Shown here piece after piece: positions 14,119 through 23,206 of a stretch of 43,723 nucleotides of DNA (its first letter is position 1; every line of letters starts with the position of its first letter). This stretch comes from Caldalkalibacillus mannanilyticus JCM 10596. GTDB lineage: Bacteria; Bacillota; Bacilli; Caldalkalibacillales; JCM-10596. The stretch spans positions 1 to 43,723 of the forward strand of contig NZ_BAMO01000042.1 in NCBI RefSeq assembly GCF_000615945.1, given 5' to 3'. The notes below the pieces were generated by a model. The model was not told where the DNA came from, did no database searches, and saw only the letters and a program-made list of their open reading frames with translations. A program made the position numbers and the translations under genes.

Positions 14119-14337
14119 ATGTTGCATCACCTCTTTTTAGACAGCTCCTACCCATTCTATTACTTTAAAAGCACCGACCTATCCTTGAAATTGTTGAGGA
14201 GCCTCCTTTCTATTCTCTTTTCTCTAAAAATAACTCTATAGAAATTATACCTATGATGACAAAAACATACAATTCATAATGATTTGAAATAGATCTGTAA
14301 GGCTATAAAAAATGAATTCGATCAGCAGCCTTCATTT

Positions 14338-14484
14338 TCACTCCTTAATTCCCTCTAACCACTCAGAATAACAATCGTCACATAATGGTTCGTCCTTAGG
14401 ATGCTCTGATTCATATAGATGCGTAATATGAACATGACCTGGCTCAATCTTTTCTCCACAATAAAAACATTGATATGTTTGCAT
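14338..14484 (-). CDS. Small zinc-binding-type protein, 48 aa
   Basis: The minus frame reads MQTYQCFYCGEKIEPGHVHI, then ESEHPKDEPLCDDCYSEWLE and GIKE. Two CxxC knuckles (CFYC and CDDC) about 30 residues apart form a probable zinc ribbon. The ATG is preceded by a strong GAGGAGGAAG site. Function is unknown; proteins of this type are common in Bacillales. It stands alone between the phosphoesterase gene and the divergent csgA. Confidence 0.7.
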   Translation of the reverse strand: MQTYQCFYCGEKIEPGHVHITHLYESEHPKDEPLCDDCYSEWLEGIKE

Positions 14485-14785
14485 AGCTCTTCCTCCTCAT
14501 ACATTTATCTCAATATTCTGTTAAAAAAAAATAAAACAGCATGATTCTATTCTCACCATGTTTTATTATCTCCTCGTGCTCTACTTCTATGTATGGAGAG
14601 AGGAACATTTCCTGGGCAAGCGCAGAAACTGACAGAAAATCATAAAAACCGCATATTTCGACTTAAACATTTGTTTAAAAGTGCCGCCTTTTGCTGAATG
14701 TTAGGACCCTCATAAGAATAAAAAGATCTGGTACGGAAAACATATAAGATAACATTTCAGATAATAAAGGAAGGAAGAGAAAAGA
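14485..14785. other. 301-bp intergenic region with unassigned terminator and palindrome
   Basis: It separates the 48-aa gene (minus) from csgA (plus). It holds a minus-strand terminator-like hairpin (14523-14567) with no gene upstream of it, and a perfect palindrome TTAAACA-TT-TGTTTAA (14663-14678). AAGGAAGGAAGAG before 14786 is the csgA ribosome site. GAATA and CATATAA at about 14717-14748 resemble sigma-G elements but are spaced 20 bases apart, longer than the usual 17-18. Confidence 0.4.
14523..14567 (-). terminator. Minus-strand terminator without an upstream gene
   Basis: On the minus strand ATAAAACATG pairs with CATGCTGTTTTAT and runs into eight to nine T residues. The only sequence that could be transcribed into it is the intergenic stretch 14570-14785, so it may end a small RNA or an antisense leader. 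Confidence 0.5.
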
Positions 14786-15037
14786 ATGGAGCAAACACTG
14801 GGTTATTTAAGAGAATCTCTTTCGAATTGGGTTGAAAGAGACCCAACAGCACAGCATTTGTATCAAAAAATCGAACAAAAAAGCTATCATGATAATGCTA
14901 ATTTTATCGAGGATCTAGATGAGAAAGAACGGACATATATAACAGAAATGCTTCAATACGAAATGGATTACGCTAAAAATGAACAGGATCAAGTCCGTTA
15001 TGATGCTCTGCGTTCCATCTTTGATCTTTTAGACTAA
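14786..15037 (+). CDS. csgA: CsgA-like sigma-G-dependent sporulation protein
   Basis: The 83-aa protein closely resembles B. subtilis CsgA, a small forespore protein of unknown biochemical role made under sigma-G: MEQTLGYLRESLSNWVERDP at the start, FIEDLDEKERTYITEMLQYE, and the characteristic YAKNEQDQVRYDALRSIFDL. Length equals the family norm (about 82). The ATG follows AAGGAAGGAAGAG. It is alone on the plus strand here, with a DUF309 gene convergent behind it. Identification rests on my recall of the B. subtilis sequence, mainly the TLGYLRESLSN and NEQDQ blocks. Confidence 0.8.
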   Translation: MEQTLGYLRESLSNWVERDPTAQHLYQKIEQKSYHDNANFIEDLDEKERTYITEMLQYEMDYAKNEQDQVRYDALRSIFDLLD

Positions 15038-15063
15038 CCCTATAACCCTAGGCATTTTAGGAA

Positions 15064-15452
15064 TTATGACTTAATGGACTCAACCATTTCTGCAAGCTCA
15101 GGATCAATGATTTCAATCGTCAAATCATAAAAATCAAAAGGATGCTGGTCATAATTCCTAAGTTTCTGAAGATATTCTGCCGATTCCTTCTTATTTTACC
15201 TAGATGAATTCCCCGCATCATCTCAGGATAAGGCTCTAGCTTAGCTACTGCCCCTTCAAACAAAAGAATGGAGCCAGGAATATTATTCCACCTAAAATGA
15301 TATAAACCCACCGCTATTTGAAGTAACCCTTGTAAGAAAAGATTTCTTTGTTCCTCTAGCCATAGATCTTCCATTACATCGTGACATTCATAGTAGTCTC
15401 GTTTGTCATTGAAATAGTACAAAAATAGAAGGTACTGATATGGATATTCCAC
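15064..15452 (-). pseudogene. DUF309 protein, frameshifted
   Basis: The protein belongs to the small helical DUF309 family (function unknown): YQYLLFLYYFNDKRDYYECH, DVMEDLWLEEQRNLFLQGLL with QIAVGLYHFRW, matching the family's ECHEVLEELW and QG-I-Q-AVG-YH motifs. At about 15186-15195 one A is missing (AAAATAAGAAGG), after which the proper frame continues KKESAEYLQKLRNYDQHPFD and ends DPELAEMVESIKS at 15064. The start is a GTG at 15450-15452 preceded by GGAG. Combined length of about 129 aa is normal. It converges with csgA. Confidence 0.78.
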
Positions 15453-15500
15453 CTACATCACTCCAGTTTTATCTTTCTTTTAAGGGCTGTTGTAAAGAAA

Positions 15501-15534
15501 AGAAGCCTTGTTTATTTAGAAACAGGCCTCTTCT
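15501..15534 (-). terminator. Terminator after the charged secreted protein
   Basis: On the minus strand AGAAGAGGCCTGTTT pairs imperfectly with AAACAAGGCTTCT and continues into TTCTTT. It lies after the stop at 15579 and before the DUF309 gene. Confidence 0.55.
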
Positions 15535-15578
15535 CGTTATTAGTATATCACATATTTTCTACATCATTTTTTTGATCT

Positions 15579-16857
15579 TTATTTACCTTTACCTTTATTT
15601 ACTTCATCTTGATTTGTTTTTGCTTTATTTGATTGAGGTTGAGCTTTTGTCTGACCTTTAGAATCATTTGTACTATTCTTTTGGTCTGCTCCGTGCTTAG
15701 CTTCCGCTTTACTTTGATTTTTAGCTGCACCATTTCCCTTTAGCTCTGTTTTATCGTTCCCTTGCTTCTTTTCTTTTAGTGAAGGTGACTCCTTTTTCTT
15801 CTTTTCCTTGGCTGTTTTTTTCCACCCTTTGTTCTTTAGCCTTCTCTGTTTTTTCTACCTTCTTTTCAGCACTTGTTTTCTTTGCTGCTACGACTGGATT
15901 GGTTAATGGCTCAGTCTGATCTCCAACTTCATTAGTAGCATCTTCTGACTTTTCTATAACTTCTTTTCCTTCTTCCACTTCTTCTAGATCTATTGCTTCT
16001 AATTCTAAGCTCTCTTCTTCTTGGTCAGCTTCAATTGAAACGGCCGTATTCTGCTTCGCTTGGCGCTTTTCTTGTTTTTCTATTTTCTTTTCTAGCTTAG
16101 CAAAGCTTTTCTCAATATTCTTCATAATGGCAGCTTGAGCTTTAGGATTTTCTAGCTTCTCTAGTACTTTGGTAAGAGCTATTATATTGTTAGATAAATG
16201 AACTCGAACTTCATCAACCATTTGCTGATTCTCTTCCTCTGTTAAGATTTCTTCATTTACCTCGCCGTTTTGGGCTTCTTCTAAAGGCGCTAACTCCTTT
16301 TTTAAATCTGATTCGTCCGTTGTTTCCTGCTCTGTGTCTGCAGGCTGTTCAGTCAATTGTAGGGATCTCTCTTGGTGAGCGATTGCCTCTTGAAGCGTTT
16401 GCTCAGCAAGCTCTGTTTCTCCTGCTTGTATTAATGCATTCGCTTCTGCTATTCTTTCCTGAGCAAAATGAGCAAGAAGCTTTGCTTTTTCATAATCATT
16501 CGAGCTGATAGCTACCTGAATTTTTTCAAACATGACCTTGACAAAATAAAAGAAATCTCCTGGAATTAGTGATGGTTTCTGGTGCTCGTCCAATTCCAAT
16601 TCGGCTTCTGTTTCTGTTTCTGCTTCTGTTTCTGCTTCTGGTTCTATCTCTTGTTCTACCTGTTGTTCTTGCTCCAATTCCGTTTCAAGCTGCTCTTCTA
16701 CCTGAGTATCTAATACAGCCTCTGACTCTTCATACGTTACAGCCTCTACAGCTTCATGATGACTTTGATCAGCTAATGCATAGGAACTGCTGCTAAAAAC
16801 CAACACTCCTGCCAGTAATGATGTAGCTATTCGATTTGTTTTTCTTTTCTTTGTCAT
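15579..16857 (-). pseudogene. Secreted highly charged protein with DUF5667-like domain, frameshifted at A7
   Basis: The start MTKKRKTNRIATSLLAGVLV, then FSSSSYALADQ, is a signal peptide with cleavage near ALA-D. An acidic linker with Glu-Thr/Ala pairs follows, then a helical domain PSLIPGDFFYFVKVMFEKIQ with NDYEKAKLLAHFAQERIAEA, like DUF5667 proteins, then a long coiled-coil and a Lys-rich tail. The frame ends at 15751, but at T7 (15815-15821) one surplus base seems present; removing it gives a continuing tail TAKEKKKKESPSL ... VNKGKGK with a stop at 15579. The ATG at 16855-16857 follows AGAGGTG. It is probably surface-located; its role is unknown. It diverges from metA. Confidence 0.68.
16604..16645 (-). 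repeat. Short tandem repeat coding for acidic residues
   Basis: Six-base units alternating TTCTGT and TTCTGC on the plus strand encode repeated Glu-Thr and Glu-Ala pairs in the acidic linker of the secreted protein. Such arrays change length easily. Confidence 0.65.
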
Positions 16858-16950
16858 TTTGTCACCTCTAGATGTATTTTTTAGTGCTTGTCTATACTTT
16901 TCGGATATGGCTTCTTTTTGAGGGGGTTGAAAATAAAAAGTATAAATCGT

Positions 16951-16979
16951 TTGAAAAATATTTGTAATATTTCTATAAT
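16951..16979 (+). promoter_or_regulatory. Sigma-A promoter of metA
   Basis: TTGAAA (16951-16956) and TATAAT (16974-16979) are separated by exactly 17 bases. Transcription would start about 30 bases before the metA ATG, so the leader is too short for a SAM riboswitch. Confidence 0.8.
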
Positions 16980-17017
16980 AGAGTGATATCATAAGTTTTT
17001 ATTAAAGGAGATTTGCC

Positions 17018-17926
17018 ATGCCTATTAATATACCTGGTCATCTTCCAGCCAAAGAAATTCTGCAAAATGAGAATATTTTTATTATGGATGAAAAACGCGC
17101 CTATGCGCAGGATATTCGCCCCCTAAATATTGTCATATTAAATCTGATGCCGGAAAAAGAGAAAACAGAGACACATTTATTACGCTTATTGGGAAATTCA
17201 GCGCTACAAGTAAATATTACCTTCCTACGCCCTAAGACTCATACTTCTAAAAACACGGCGTATGAACATTTACAACAATTCTATAAAACATTTCATGACA
17301 TCAAGGAAACCAAATATGATGGGATGATTATCACTGGTGCTCCTATCGAGCATCTAGAATTTGAAGAAGTGACCTATTGGGAAGAATTGACAGATATTAT
17401 GGAATGGTCAAAACAAAATGTCACGTCGACCCTCCATATTTGCTGGGGAGCACAAGCAGGGCTATTTTATCACTTTGATGTTCCTAAATATCCCGTATCG
17501 AAAAAAATATTTGGTATTTTCCTGCATGAAACGTTACATGAAACAACGAAGCTAGTCAGAGGATTTGATGAACATTTCTATGCTCCCCATTCACGCTATA
17601 CTGAAGTCAAGAAAGAAGACATTCTTGCCAGACCGCAATTAAACCTCTTAGCTTTTTCAGAAGAAGCTGGCGTCTACTTAGTGGCAAGTAAGGATGGACG
17701 ACAAATCTTCTTAACGGGGCATCCTGAGTACGATTGCTATACTCTTAATGAAGAATATCAAAGGGACGTACAAAAACAGATTGAAATCGACTTACCGAAA
17801 AACTATTTTCCTAATAACGATCCCTCAAAAAAACCAGTCCAGCAATGGCGCTCCCATGCCAATCTACTGTTTATTAATTGGCTTAACTATTATGTCTATC
17901 AAGAAACTCCTTACCATTGGAAATAA
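17018..17926 (+). CDS. metA: Homoserine O-acyltransferase (MetA), 302 aa
   Basis: MetA acylates homoserine in the first committed step of methionine synthesis; in Bacillus the acyl group is usually acetyl. The protein begins [20 protein letters not shown], has [20 protein letters not shown], the nucleophile in [14 protein letters not shown] (Cys near residue 142), and the His-Glu pair in LTGHPEYD (near 235-237). Length of about 302 aa is standard. AAAGGAG lies before the ATG, a consensus sigma-A promoter precedes it, and a terminator follows at 17945, so it is a single-gene unit. The acyl donor cannot be decided from what I can see. Confidence 0.93.
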   Translation: MPINIPGHLPAKEILQNENIFIMDEKRAYAQDIRPLNIVILNLMPEKEKTETHLLRLLGNSALQVNITFLRPKTHTSKNTAYEHLQQFYKTFHDIKETKYDGMIITGAPIEHLEFEEVTYWEELTDIMEWSKQNVTSTLHICWGAQAGLFYHFDVPKYPVSKKIFGIFLHETLHETTKLVRGFDEHFYAPHSRYTEVKKEDILARPQLNLLAFSEEAGVYLVASKDGRQIFLTGHPEYDCYTLNEEYQRDVQKQIEIDLPKNYFPNNDPSKKPVQQWRSHANLLFINWLNYYVYQETPYHWK

Positions 17927-17944
17927 AAAAACGATTTTCCCTAC

Positions 17945-17971
17945 AAAGTGGTCTATATAGATCACTTTTTT
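17945..17971 (+). terminator. Terminator after metA
   Basis: AAAGTG-G-TCTA and TAGA-T-CACTTT form a stem followed by a T-run. Confidence 0.75.
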
Positions 17972-18088
17972 GTTTCTTGATTTATCTGAATATTTAAAAA
18001 TTTATAAATCATGTATAAAACTATGATCTGCTGGATAAAGTAGAAACTAAGTAAACTTGATGAGTAAATCTATGATGGGGAGGACTAT

Positions 18089-19102
18089 ATGAAAAAACTT
18101 CATTTTACTATTTTAGGTATTGTTTTGTTACTTTGTATTGCTAGCTCTCAAAGTGTACTAGCTATGGAGGACCTAGACTATGAAACATATACGATTCAAG
18201 CAGGAGATACTCTCTGGAAAATCTCAAGAGAATTTAAAATAGATCTAAATGAACTAATAAACTATAATCAGCTTGATCATCACAACTTACAAATTGGTGA
18301 GGAAATAAAAATTCCTCTCTATACTTATAATAGATCACATTATGTGGTTACACAGGGAGATACTCTCTGGACGATCGCTCAAAGATACCAAGTAAGTATT
18401 ACACATATAAAAGAAGAAAACTCCTTGGATCGTTCTCTCTTGCAAATTGGTCAAATTTTACGGATTCCACCCAAGACAGATGAACTTGAAAAGTCAGACA
18501 AGCATGACAAGCATAACAAGCCCGAAGCAACGAATCCTCTACATGAGCATCGCGTCTTTTATTACATCGTCCACGGCATGGATAACTCTTACTACCTTAG
18601 CCTTGAACCCACAGAAAACTATGTTTCCATTGACCTCAATACAAAAGGTAAACTCAAAGCAGCCAGTACAAGAATAGAAGAACATGATGAAACCATTCAT
18701 TCTACTTCAGAAAATCATAGGCAGATGTCTTATACGAAAGAGGACTTAAAATGGTTAGCCACCATTATTGAAGCGGAAGCAGAAGATCAATCTTACTTAG
18801 GAAAATTAGCTGTTGGTAGTGTCGTGATCAACAGATTAAATAGCAAGGCATTCCCTAATACTGTAAAAGAAGTGATTTTTCAAAAAAATAAAAGAGTATA
18901 TCAATTTTCTCCGGTGGGAGATGGTAGGTTTAATCGCGTCAAACCCTCCGAAGATTCATACAGAGCAGCAAAAGAAGCATTTGAGGGTGAAGATCCTACC
19001 AATGGCGCCATTTTCTTTTATAATCCTAGAATCGCCAAAAGCAAATGGATTACCACACGTGAAGTAGCCGTTGTGATTGGCGATCATCGTTTTGCTTACT
19101 AG
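18089..19102 (+). CDS. LysM-LysM-SleB/CwlJ-type cell-wall hydrolase, 337 aa
   Basis: A signal peptide (MKKLHFTILGIVLLLCIASS, cleavage after VLA-M) leads to two LysM repeats that bind peptidoglycan: residues about 34-77 (YTIQAGDTLWKISREFKIDL) and about 84-127 (YVVTQGDTLWTIAQRYQVSI). A His/Lys-rich linker follows, then a Hydrolase_2 domain (about 225-337) with WLATIIEAEAEDQSYLGKLA holding the conserved Glu, VVINRLNS, QFSPVGDGRF and FFYNPRIAKS. The family includes SleB and CwlJ, which open the spore cortex in germination; two LysM units differ from SleB's single peptidoglycan-binding domain. GGGGAGG precedes the ATG. Confidence 0.88.
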   Translation: MKKLHFTILGIVLLLCIASSQSVLAMEDLDYETYTIQAGDTLWKISREFKIDLNELINYNQLDHHNLQIGEEIKIPLYTYNRSHYVVTQGDTLWTIAQRYQVSITHIKEENSLDRSLLQIGQILRIPPKTDELEKSDKHDKHNKPEATNPLHEHRVFYYIVHGMDNSYYLSLEPTENYVSIDLNTKGKLKAASTRIEEHDETIHSTSENHRQMSYTKEDLKWLATIIEAEAEDQSYLGKLAVGSVVINRLNSKAFPNTVKEVIFQKNKRVYQFSPVGDGRFNRVKPSEDSYRAAKEAFEGEDPTNGAIFFYNPRIAKSKWITTREVAVVIGDHRFAY

Positions 19103-19181
19103 TAGGTGGATAGTTACACTTGCATTTCCACACCAGAGCTTATATAATAGGAACAAATGTTCTTATAGAAGGTGGGAAAGC

Positions 19182-19580
19182 ATGTACAAAACAACTGACA
19201 AAGAATTAAAAATCATCAAGGAGTATATCTTACTGCCCTTTTTATTTTCTGTCATGGATCGAGATCTAAAAACCCTATTCTCTACACAGCTTAAAATAAA
19301 AAAGCCCTACTTGGATTTATTAGAAAACTGCATGCATAAAATAACCAGGGATTTTGCTGAGATTAAAAAAGAGATGGATACACATGGCATCAAATTATAC
19401 GAAGAACTGAAAAAAAAGGATGGGGTCTACTGTAAGTACCAAATCAAAGGATATCATGGTGAGTTCACTATGCTTTGGGACTATGTCAAAGGGCAAATTG
19501 AACTCAGGATGCACCACTACTTACATCATTCATCACATCATTCCCAGCATTCCTCACAGCATACCACTCACCATCTATAG
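19182..19580 (+). CDS. Unknown protein with His-rich tail, 132 aa (YhjD-like)
   Basis: The body (KELKIIKEYILLPFLFSVMD, KIKKPYLDLLENCMHKITRD, FAEIKKEMDTHGIKLYEELK) is helical and resembles, from memory, small Bacillales proteins of the YhjD type, whose role is unknown. The last 25 residues are extraordinary: MHHYLHHSSHHSQHSSQHTT then HHL, with about ten His, a likely metal-binding tail. The ATG at 19182 follows GAAGGTGGG; an ATG 35 codons earlier lies inside the preceding gene and lacks such a site. A strong terminator follows. Family assignment is tentative. Confidence 0.65.
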   Translation: MYKTTDKELKIIKEYILLPFLFSVMDRDLKTLFSTQLKIKKPYLDLLENCMHKITRDFAEIKKEMDTHGIKLYEELKKKDGVYCKYQIKGYHGEFTMLWDYVKGQIELRMHHYLHHSSHHSQHSSQHTTHHL

Positions 19581-19588
19581 CACATATC

Positions 19589-19624
19589 AAGCCTCATTGC
19601 TCTATTCAAGCAATAGGCTTTTTT
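19589..19624 (+). terminator. Terminator after the His-rich-tail gene
   Basis: AAGCCTCATTGCT pairs with AGCAATAGGCTT (one bulge) and continues into a T-rich stretch. Confidence 0.8.
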
Positions 19625-19795
19625 CTTTTTCTTCATCCTCCCATCCCTACTCCCTTCTTCCTTTTTATATTATAATTCTACATTTTTCGACAAAATATTT
19701 TTTCGGTGATATAATAATTAGGGATTCTAAATTTCATCACTCATCATCTAAGTTTGTACAAAAATCAACAACAATGCTTTGGAAAGGAGAAAGTA

Positions 19796-21573
19796 ATGCT
19801 TTTAAAAACATCTAGTAAAAACAACTCAAGAACAGTCAGTTCAAAGATCATGCTCCTCCTCATCGCTGTGATCATCTCATTATTGATCTTCAACACTGGC
19901 TATGTATTACTCTACACCACCAAAAAAACGGTTGAAAGTTCCATAACGAACTATAGTACAGAGATCGTCAAAAGTATTGCATCGAAGACAGACATCACCA
20001 TGTATGAAGAATTTTTAAAAGACAAGACAGAAAACGAACATTACTGGGCATATAGAGAGCACTTAAATGAAATCAGAGAATTTGTTGGAGGGCTCTATCT
20101 GTTTACCATGGAAATTGATACGACCAATGAAACGGTCACCTTACTTGTAGATGGAAAACCAAGAGATGATGAAGTAGTATCTCCATTAGGTGAAGATTGG
20201 TCTGATCAATATGATCTACTATTACCTATTTTAGAAGGAAACACAGCAACAACCAGTATCATTGAAGATGAATATGGAGATTATATGAGTGCCTATGCTC
20301 CGCTGCGAAATAGCAATGGTCAAATCATAGGGGCTTTAGGTCTTGATATAAGTACAGAACAACTACATGGAATCTATAAATATGTTCGACAAGAAATCAT
20401 TGCTCCCTTAATCATTGCCAATATATTAATTATGACCATTGGTTGTGTTATCATTTCTATTTTTATTAACAGAAAATTAAAACCACTTGTAATCATTAGC
20501 GAGATCGTGAACAAAATGGCAGAGGGTAAAATATACTCAGCCAAAGAACAAATTTCCACTCTATCTGTGAAAGGAAAAGATGAAATTAGTGAACTTGTCC
20601 AGTCTTTCCGAATCAAGATTGATAGCATCTATTCCCTATTAAAACAAGTTTCCCAGGCCTCTGGAGTAGTAAAAGAAATGACAGAGCGCGTAGATGCTTC
20701 CATCCATCAATCGAATGAAACATCTGAACAAGTAACCCAAGCTATGCAGGATGTAGCAAACAATAATACAGAGCAGTCCTATGAGGCGAATACGATATTA
20801 TCCACCATGCAGGACACGATGGTGAAAATCAAAGAAGGCAACAAACAAGGGGAAATCACTCTTAATAATGCGAAATCCTCCACACAAATGGCAGTAAGCG
20901 GAGAAAAAGTTATTTTACAAGTTTCAGAAAGCTTAAATAGTGTAACCAGTAATGTTCATGATGTGGCTACATTAATTGAGCAATTGGAAAAACGATCATC
21001 GGAAATAGGAAATATTATTCATGTGATCACAGAAATTGCCGAGCAAACCAATCTATTAGCTCTAAACGCAAGTATTGAAGCTGCCCGTGCCGGAGAACAT
21101 GGAAAAGCTTCGCCGTGGTAGCTGATGAGGTCAGAAAGCTCGCAGAGCAGTCGAAACAAGCGACCGAGCAAATTACGACACTCGTGAAAGGTATCCAAAC
21201 AGATACACATTCTACCTCAACCAAGATGGAAGCAAGTTTAGAAAGTATGACAGATCAAACGCGTATTCTCCAATCCAGTTCACAAACATTAAAAGATATT
21301 GTAGAAAATGCGGAACAAACAGAAACAAGCACCAAAGAATTGCAAAATGTTTTCAGTGGACTTGAACACTCTTTCGAAGAAATACACCAAGCCATTCAAA
21401 ACATTACTGCTTCCATCGAACTATCGGCTGCTGCAAGTGAAGAGGTATCTGCTTCAGCACAAGATCAGAGAAGCATCTATAAAAATATCTTGCAAGATGT
21501 AACAGAACTAAGTGCTCAAGAAAAACAATTAACCGAGCTGCTGCAACGTTTCAACCTGAAAAAAGAAGAGTAA
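19796..21573 (+). pseudogene. Methyl-accepting chemotaxis protein, frameshifted in the signalling domain
   Basis: This is a membrane chemoreceptor of about 592 aa. Layout: TM1 (about residues 18-40, [20 protein letters not shown]), an outer sensor of Cache type ([38 protein letters not shown]), TM2 (about 205-225), HAMP ([20 protein letters not shown]), and the coiled-coil signalling domain with the hairpin tip [20 protein letters not shown]. Right after RAGEHGK one G is missing at about 21103-21107 (AAAAGCTTC for AAAAGGCTTC), then [20 protein letters not shown] continues in the other frame to the stop. The ATG follows AAAGGAG. The ligand is unknown. Confidence 0.85.
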
Positions 21574-21586
21574 AAAGGAATAGGAA

Positions 21587-21633
21587 AGAAGTCTACCTAG
21601 ATATTTCGTCAAGGTAGACTTCTACTTGTTTTG
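21587..21633. terminator. Bidirectional terminator
   Basis: AGAAGTCTACCT and AGGTAGACTTCT (12 bases each, perfect) enclose a 13-base loop. A T-rich stretch follows on the plus side; the element lies between the convergent chemoreceptor and Fe-S carrier genes. Confidence 0.75.
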
Positions 21634-21673
21634 TTTTTATTATACAAGCTTCTACGGATTGATCTGATTGATC

Positions 21674-22027
21674 TCAATCACATTCCTGAGGCGTTCCCTC
21701 AGCTTCAGCCGTTCTAAAGGAGCTTCCACAGCCGCAGGTATTCGTTGCATTAGGGTTATTAATCGTAAATCCTCCACCCATCATTGACTCCTTATAGTCA
21801 ATAACCGTTCCTTTTAAGAACCTTTGGCTTTCTGTATCAACAACGATAGGAATCCCATGTTGACTTAACTCCGTATCACCTTCTCGCTTTTCACCATCAA
21901 ATCCCATTCCATATGAAAATCCACTACACCCTCCGTCTTTGACACCAACACGCAGGAAAGCGGCTCCTTCTTCACTCGCCATCATTTCTTTGATTTTATT
22001 TCCAGCACTTTCTGTAAGAGTTATCAT
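21674..22027 (-). CDS. erpA: A-type iron-sulfur carrier protein (ErpA/SufA/YutM-like)
   Basis: The 117-aa protein belongs to the HesB/IscA family, which carries Fe-S clusters to target proteins. The three ligand cysteines are visible: GGCSGFSYGM (about residue 35) and NTCGCGSSF near the C-terminus (about 101-103). ITLTESAGNKIKEMMASEEG is the usual start. It is slightly longer at the C-terminus (TAEAEGTPQECD, with a further Cys) than typical 105-120-aa members. GGAGGGG precedes the ATG. A monocistronic unit is likely, with the bidirectional terminator behind it. The exact subtype name is by closest resemblance (YutM in B. subtilis). Confidence 0.85.
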   Translation of the reverse strand: MITLTESAGNKIKEMMASEEGAAFLRVGVKDGGCSGFSYGMGFDGEKREGDTELSQHGIPIVVDTESQRFLKGTVIDYKESMMGGGFTINNPNATNTCGCGSSFRTAEAEGTPQECD

Positions 22028-22154
22028 GTAATCCCCTCCTTTTGCATCATTAGTATACTCTTCCTCTTCTAAAGTATACCGTGAAGAGGAGCCGGAAACA
22101 AGTTTGCCGCTTCTGAAATAGCGGGGTTCTTGCCTGTTTCATCGATATTTTGCT

Positions 22155-22340
22155 TTATTCGTCACTTAATCTCTTTCCGGCAACAGCATAATGACTTTTT
22201 GACATTTCTTCAATAAAGACAACGATTTTTTCCTTGGGAGCTAGAGTTGTTTCTGCTACAGCTGCCGTTACTTTTTCAACGAGCGCTTTCTTTTGTTCCT
22301 CTGATCTTCCTTCAAGCATTTTTACAGTTACATATGGCAT
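22155..22340 (-). CDS. ywhB: 4-oxalocrotonate tautomerase family protein (YwhB-like), 61 aa
   Basis: The short protein MPYVTVKMLEGRSEEQKKAL, VEKVTAAVAETTLAP, KEKIVVFIEEMSKSHYAVAG, KRLSDE is nearly the same as B. subtilis YwhB in my memory. After removal of Met the N-terminal Pro is the catalytic base of this tautomerase fold; Arg12 (in EGRSEEQ) and Arg near residue 57 are other typical positions. It works as a small multimer on keto-enol substrates; the natural substrate is unknown. It is divergent from ywhD, and in B. subtilis ywhB and ywhD also lie close together. Confidence 0.88.
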   Translation of the reverse strand: MPYVTVKMLEGRSEEQKKALVEKVTAAVAETTLAPKEKIVVFIEEMSKSHYAVAGKRLSDE

Positions 22341-22379
22341 CTTTCAAAACACTCCTTCGTGGGATAAAGTAGACTTCCT

Positions 22380-22404
22380 TCAGATGGAGTTTTTACTCCA
22401 CCTG
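22380..22404. other. Hairpin between ywhB and ywhD
   Basis: TCAGATGGAG and CTCCACCTGA pair with one mismatch around a TTTTTA loop. No T-run follows. It lies in the divergent promoter region and may be an operator or leader structure. Confidence 0.35.
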
Positions 22405-22574
22405 ATGGTTCGAACGTGATAAAGAAAATGAATGTACCTTTATTGTTAGGTCTTCCTTGTCCTAAGTATAACTTAAGAACAGATTATGGTAAAATAGAAG
22501 CATACGCTGTAGCCAAAAGATTCTTAGTTGGCTATACTACTATGTACAATGGAAATGCTGAAAGGATGAATAAG

Positions 22575-23098
22575 ATGGATTTATTTGATAATAACAAACC
22601 AAAAAAGGGAGGCAGCTTCACCATTCTCAGTAATAATTCCACTGAGAATAATCACAAAGGATTTGGAATGGGAACCTTAAGCTTAGATAATATCTCTCCC
22701 GTCATTGTAGATGTAGAAGCTGAGGAAGCTATATTGATATGGGAGCGCTCCATGCAAAAAGTGCGATTGAAAAACGAATCAAGTTTCTGCCTAACAAAGA
22801 AGAAGTTCCAAATGGTCGTCCTTATTGGCTAGTCTGGGTAACAGTCGATCGGAATGAAACTGGACCTTATTATGCTGGAGTTACAGCCTGCGAAATGACA
22901 GTCGATGAAGAGATTCGTAGAGGGTACAAGAGTCTACCTGAGCACGTCAATCGAATGGATAAATCCCTGAAAAGGCACATTATGGTCGCTCATATGGACG
23001 AAAAATCGAAAAAGATTTTAGAAGGCTTCTTAAAAGAATTCAATGAAGAAATGTGGAATGGATCGTCTGTACAATTAAAAGAAGATTTACATAGCTAG
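22575..23098 (+). pseudogene. ywhD: YwhD family protein, frameshifted
   Basis: The two halves match B. subtilis YwhD, a conserved Bacillales protein without known function: MDLFDNNKPKKGGSFTILSN, GFGMGTLSLDNISPVIVDVE, then after the break MGALHAKSAIEKRIKFLPNK, YWLVWVTVDRNETGPYYAGV and RRGYKSLPEHVNRMDKSLKR. At about 22729-22733 one T is missing (GCTATATTG for GCTTATATTG). The ATG at 22575 follows AAAGGA. Combined length of about 175 aa agrees with the family. A terminator follows. Confidence 0.82.
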
Positions 23099-23127
23099 AT
23101 TAGGTCGCGAAAAAAAATCAAAAAGTC

Positions 23128-23173
23128 AAAAAAACCTGTGCTCCTCTTGGAAGAATGGCGCACAGGTTTTTCT
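23128..23173. terminator. Bidirectional terminator
   Basis: AAAAACCTGTGC pairs with GCACAGGTTTTT; A- and T-runs on both sides serve the convergent ywhD and bacilliredoxin genes. Confidence 0.8.
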
Positions 23174-23206
23174 TTATAGCTTTAGCTTGATCGATCAATT
23201 CAAAAA

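Noticed and set aside
14700-14785. Sigma-G promoter of csgA (GAATA / CATATAA)
   Set aside because: The spacing of 20 bases is too long for the usual 17-18, so I do not list it as a promoter.
16858-17017. SAM (S-box) riboswitch ahead of metA
   Set aside because: The consensus promoter at 16951-16979 leaves a leader of only about 30 bases; no S-box motif is seen.
19182-19580. His-rich tail as a cloned affinity tag or vector sequence
   Set aside because: The tail mixes His with Ser, Gln and Thr in natural codon use and flows into a native terminator.
22060-22150. Possible terminator or riboswitch between the Fe-S carrier and ywhB
   Set aside because: CAAGTTTGCCGCT pairs only imperfectly with AGCGGGGTTCTTG and there is no T-run in either direction.
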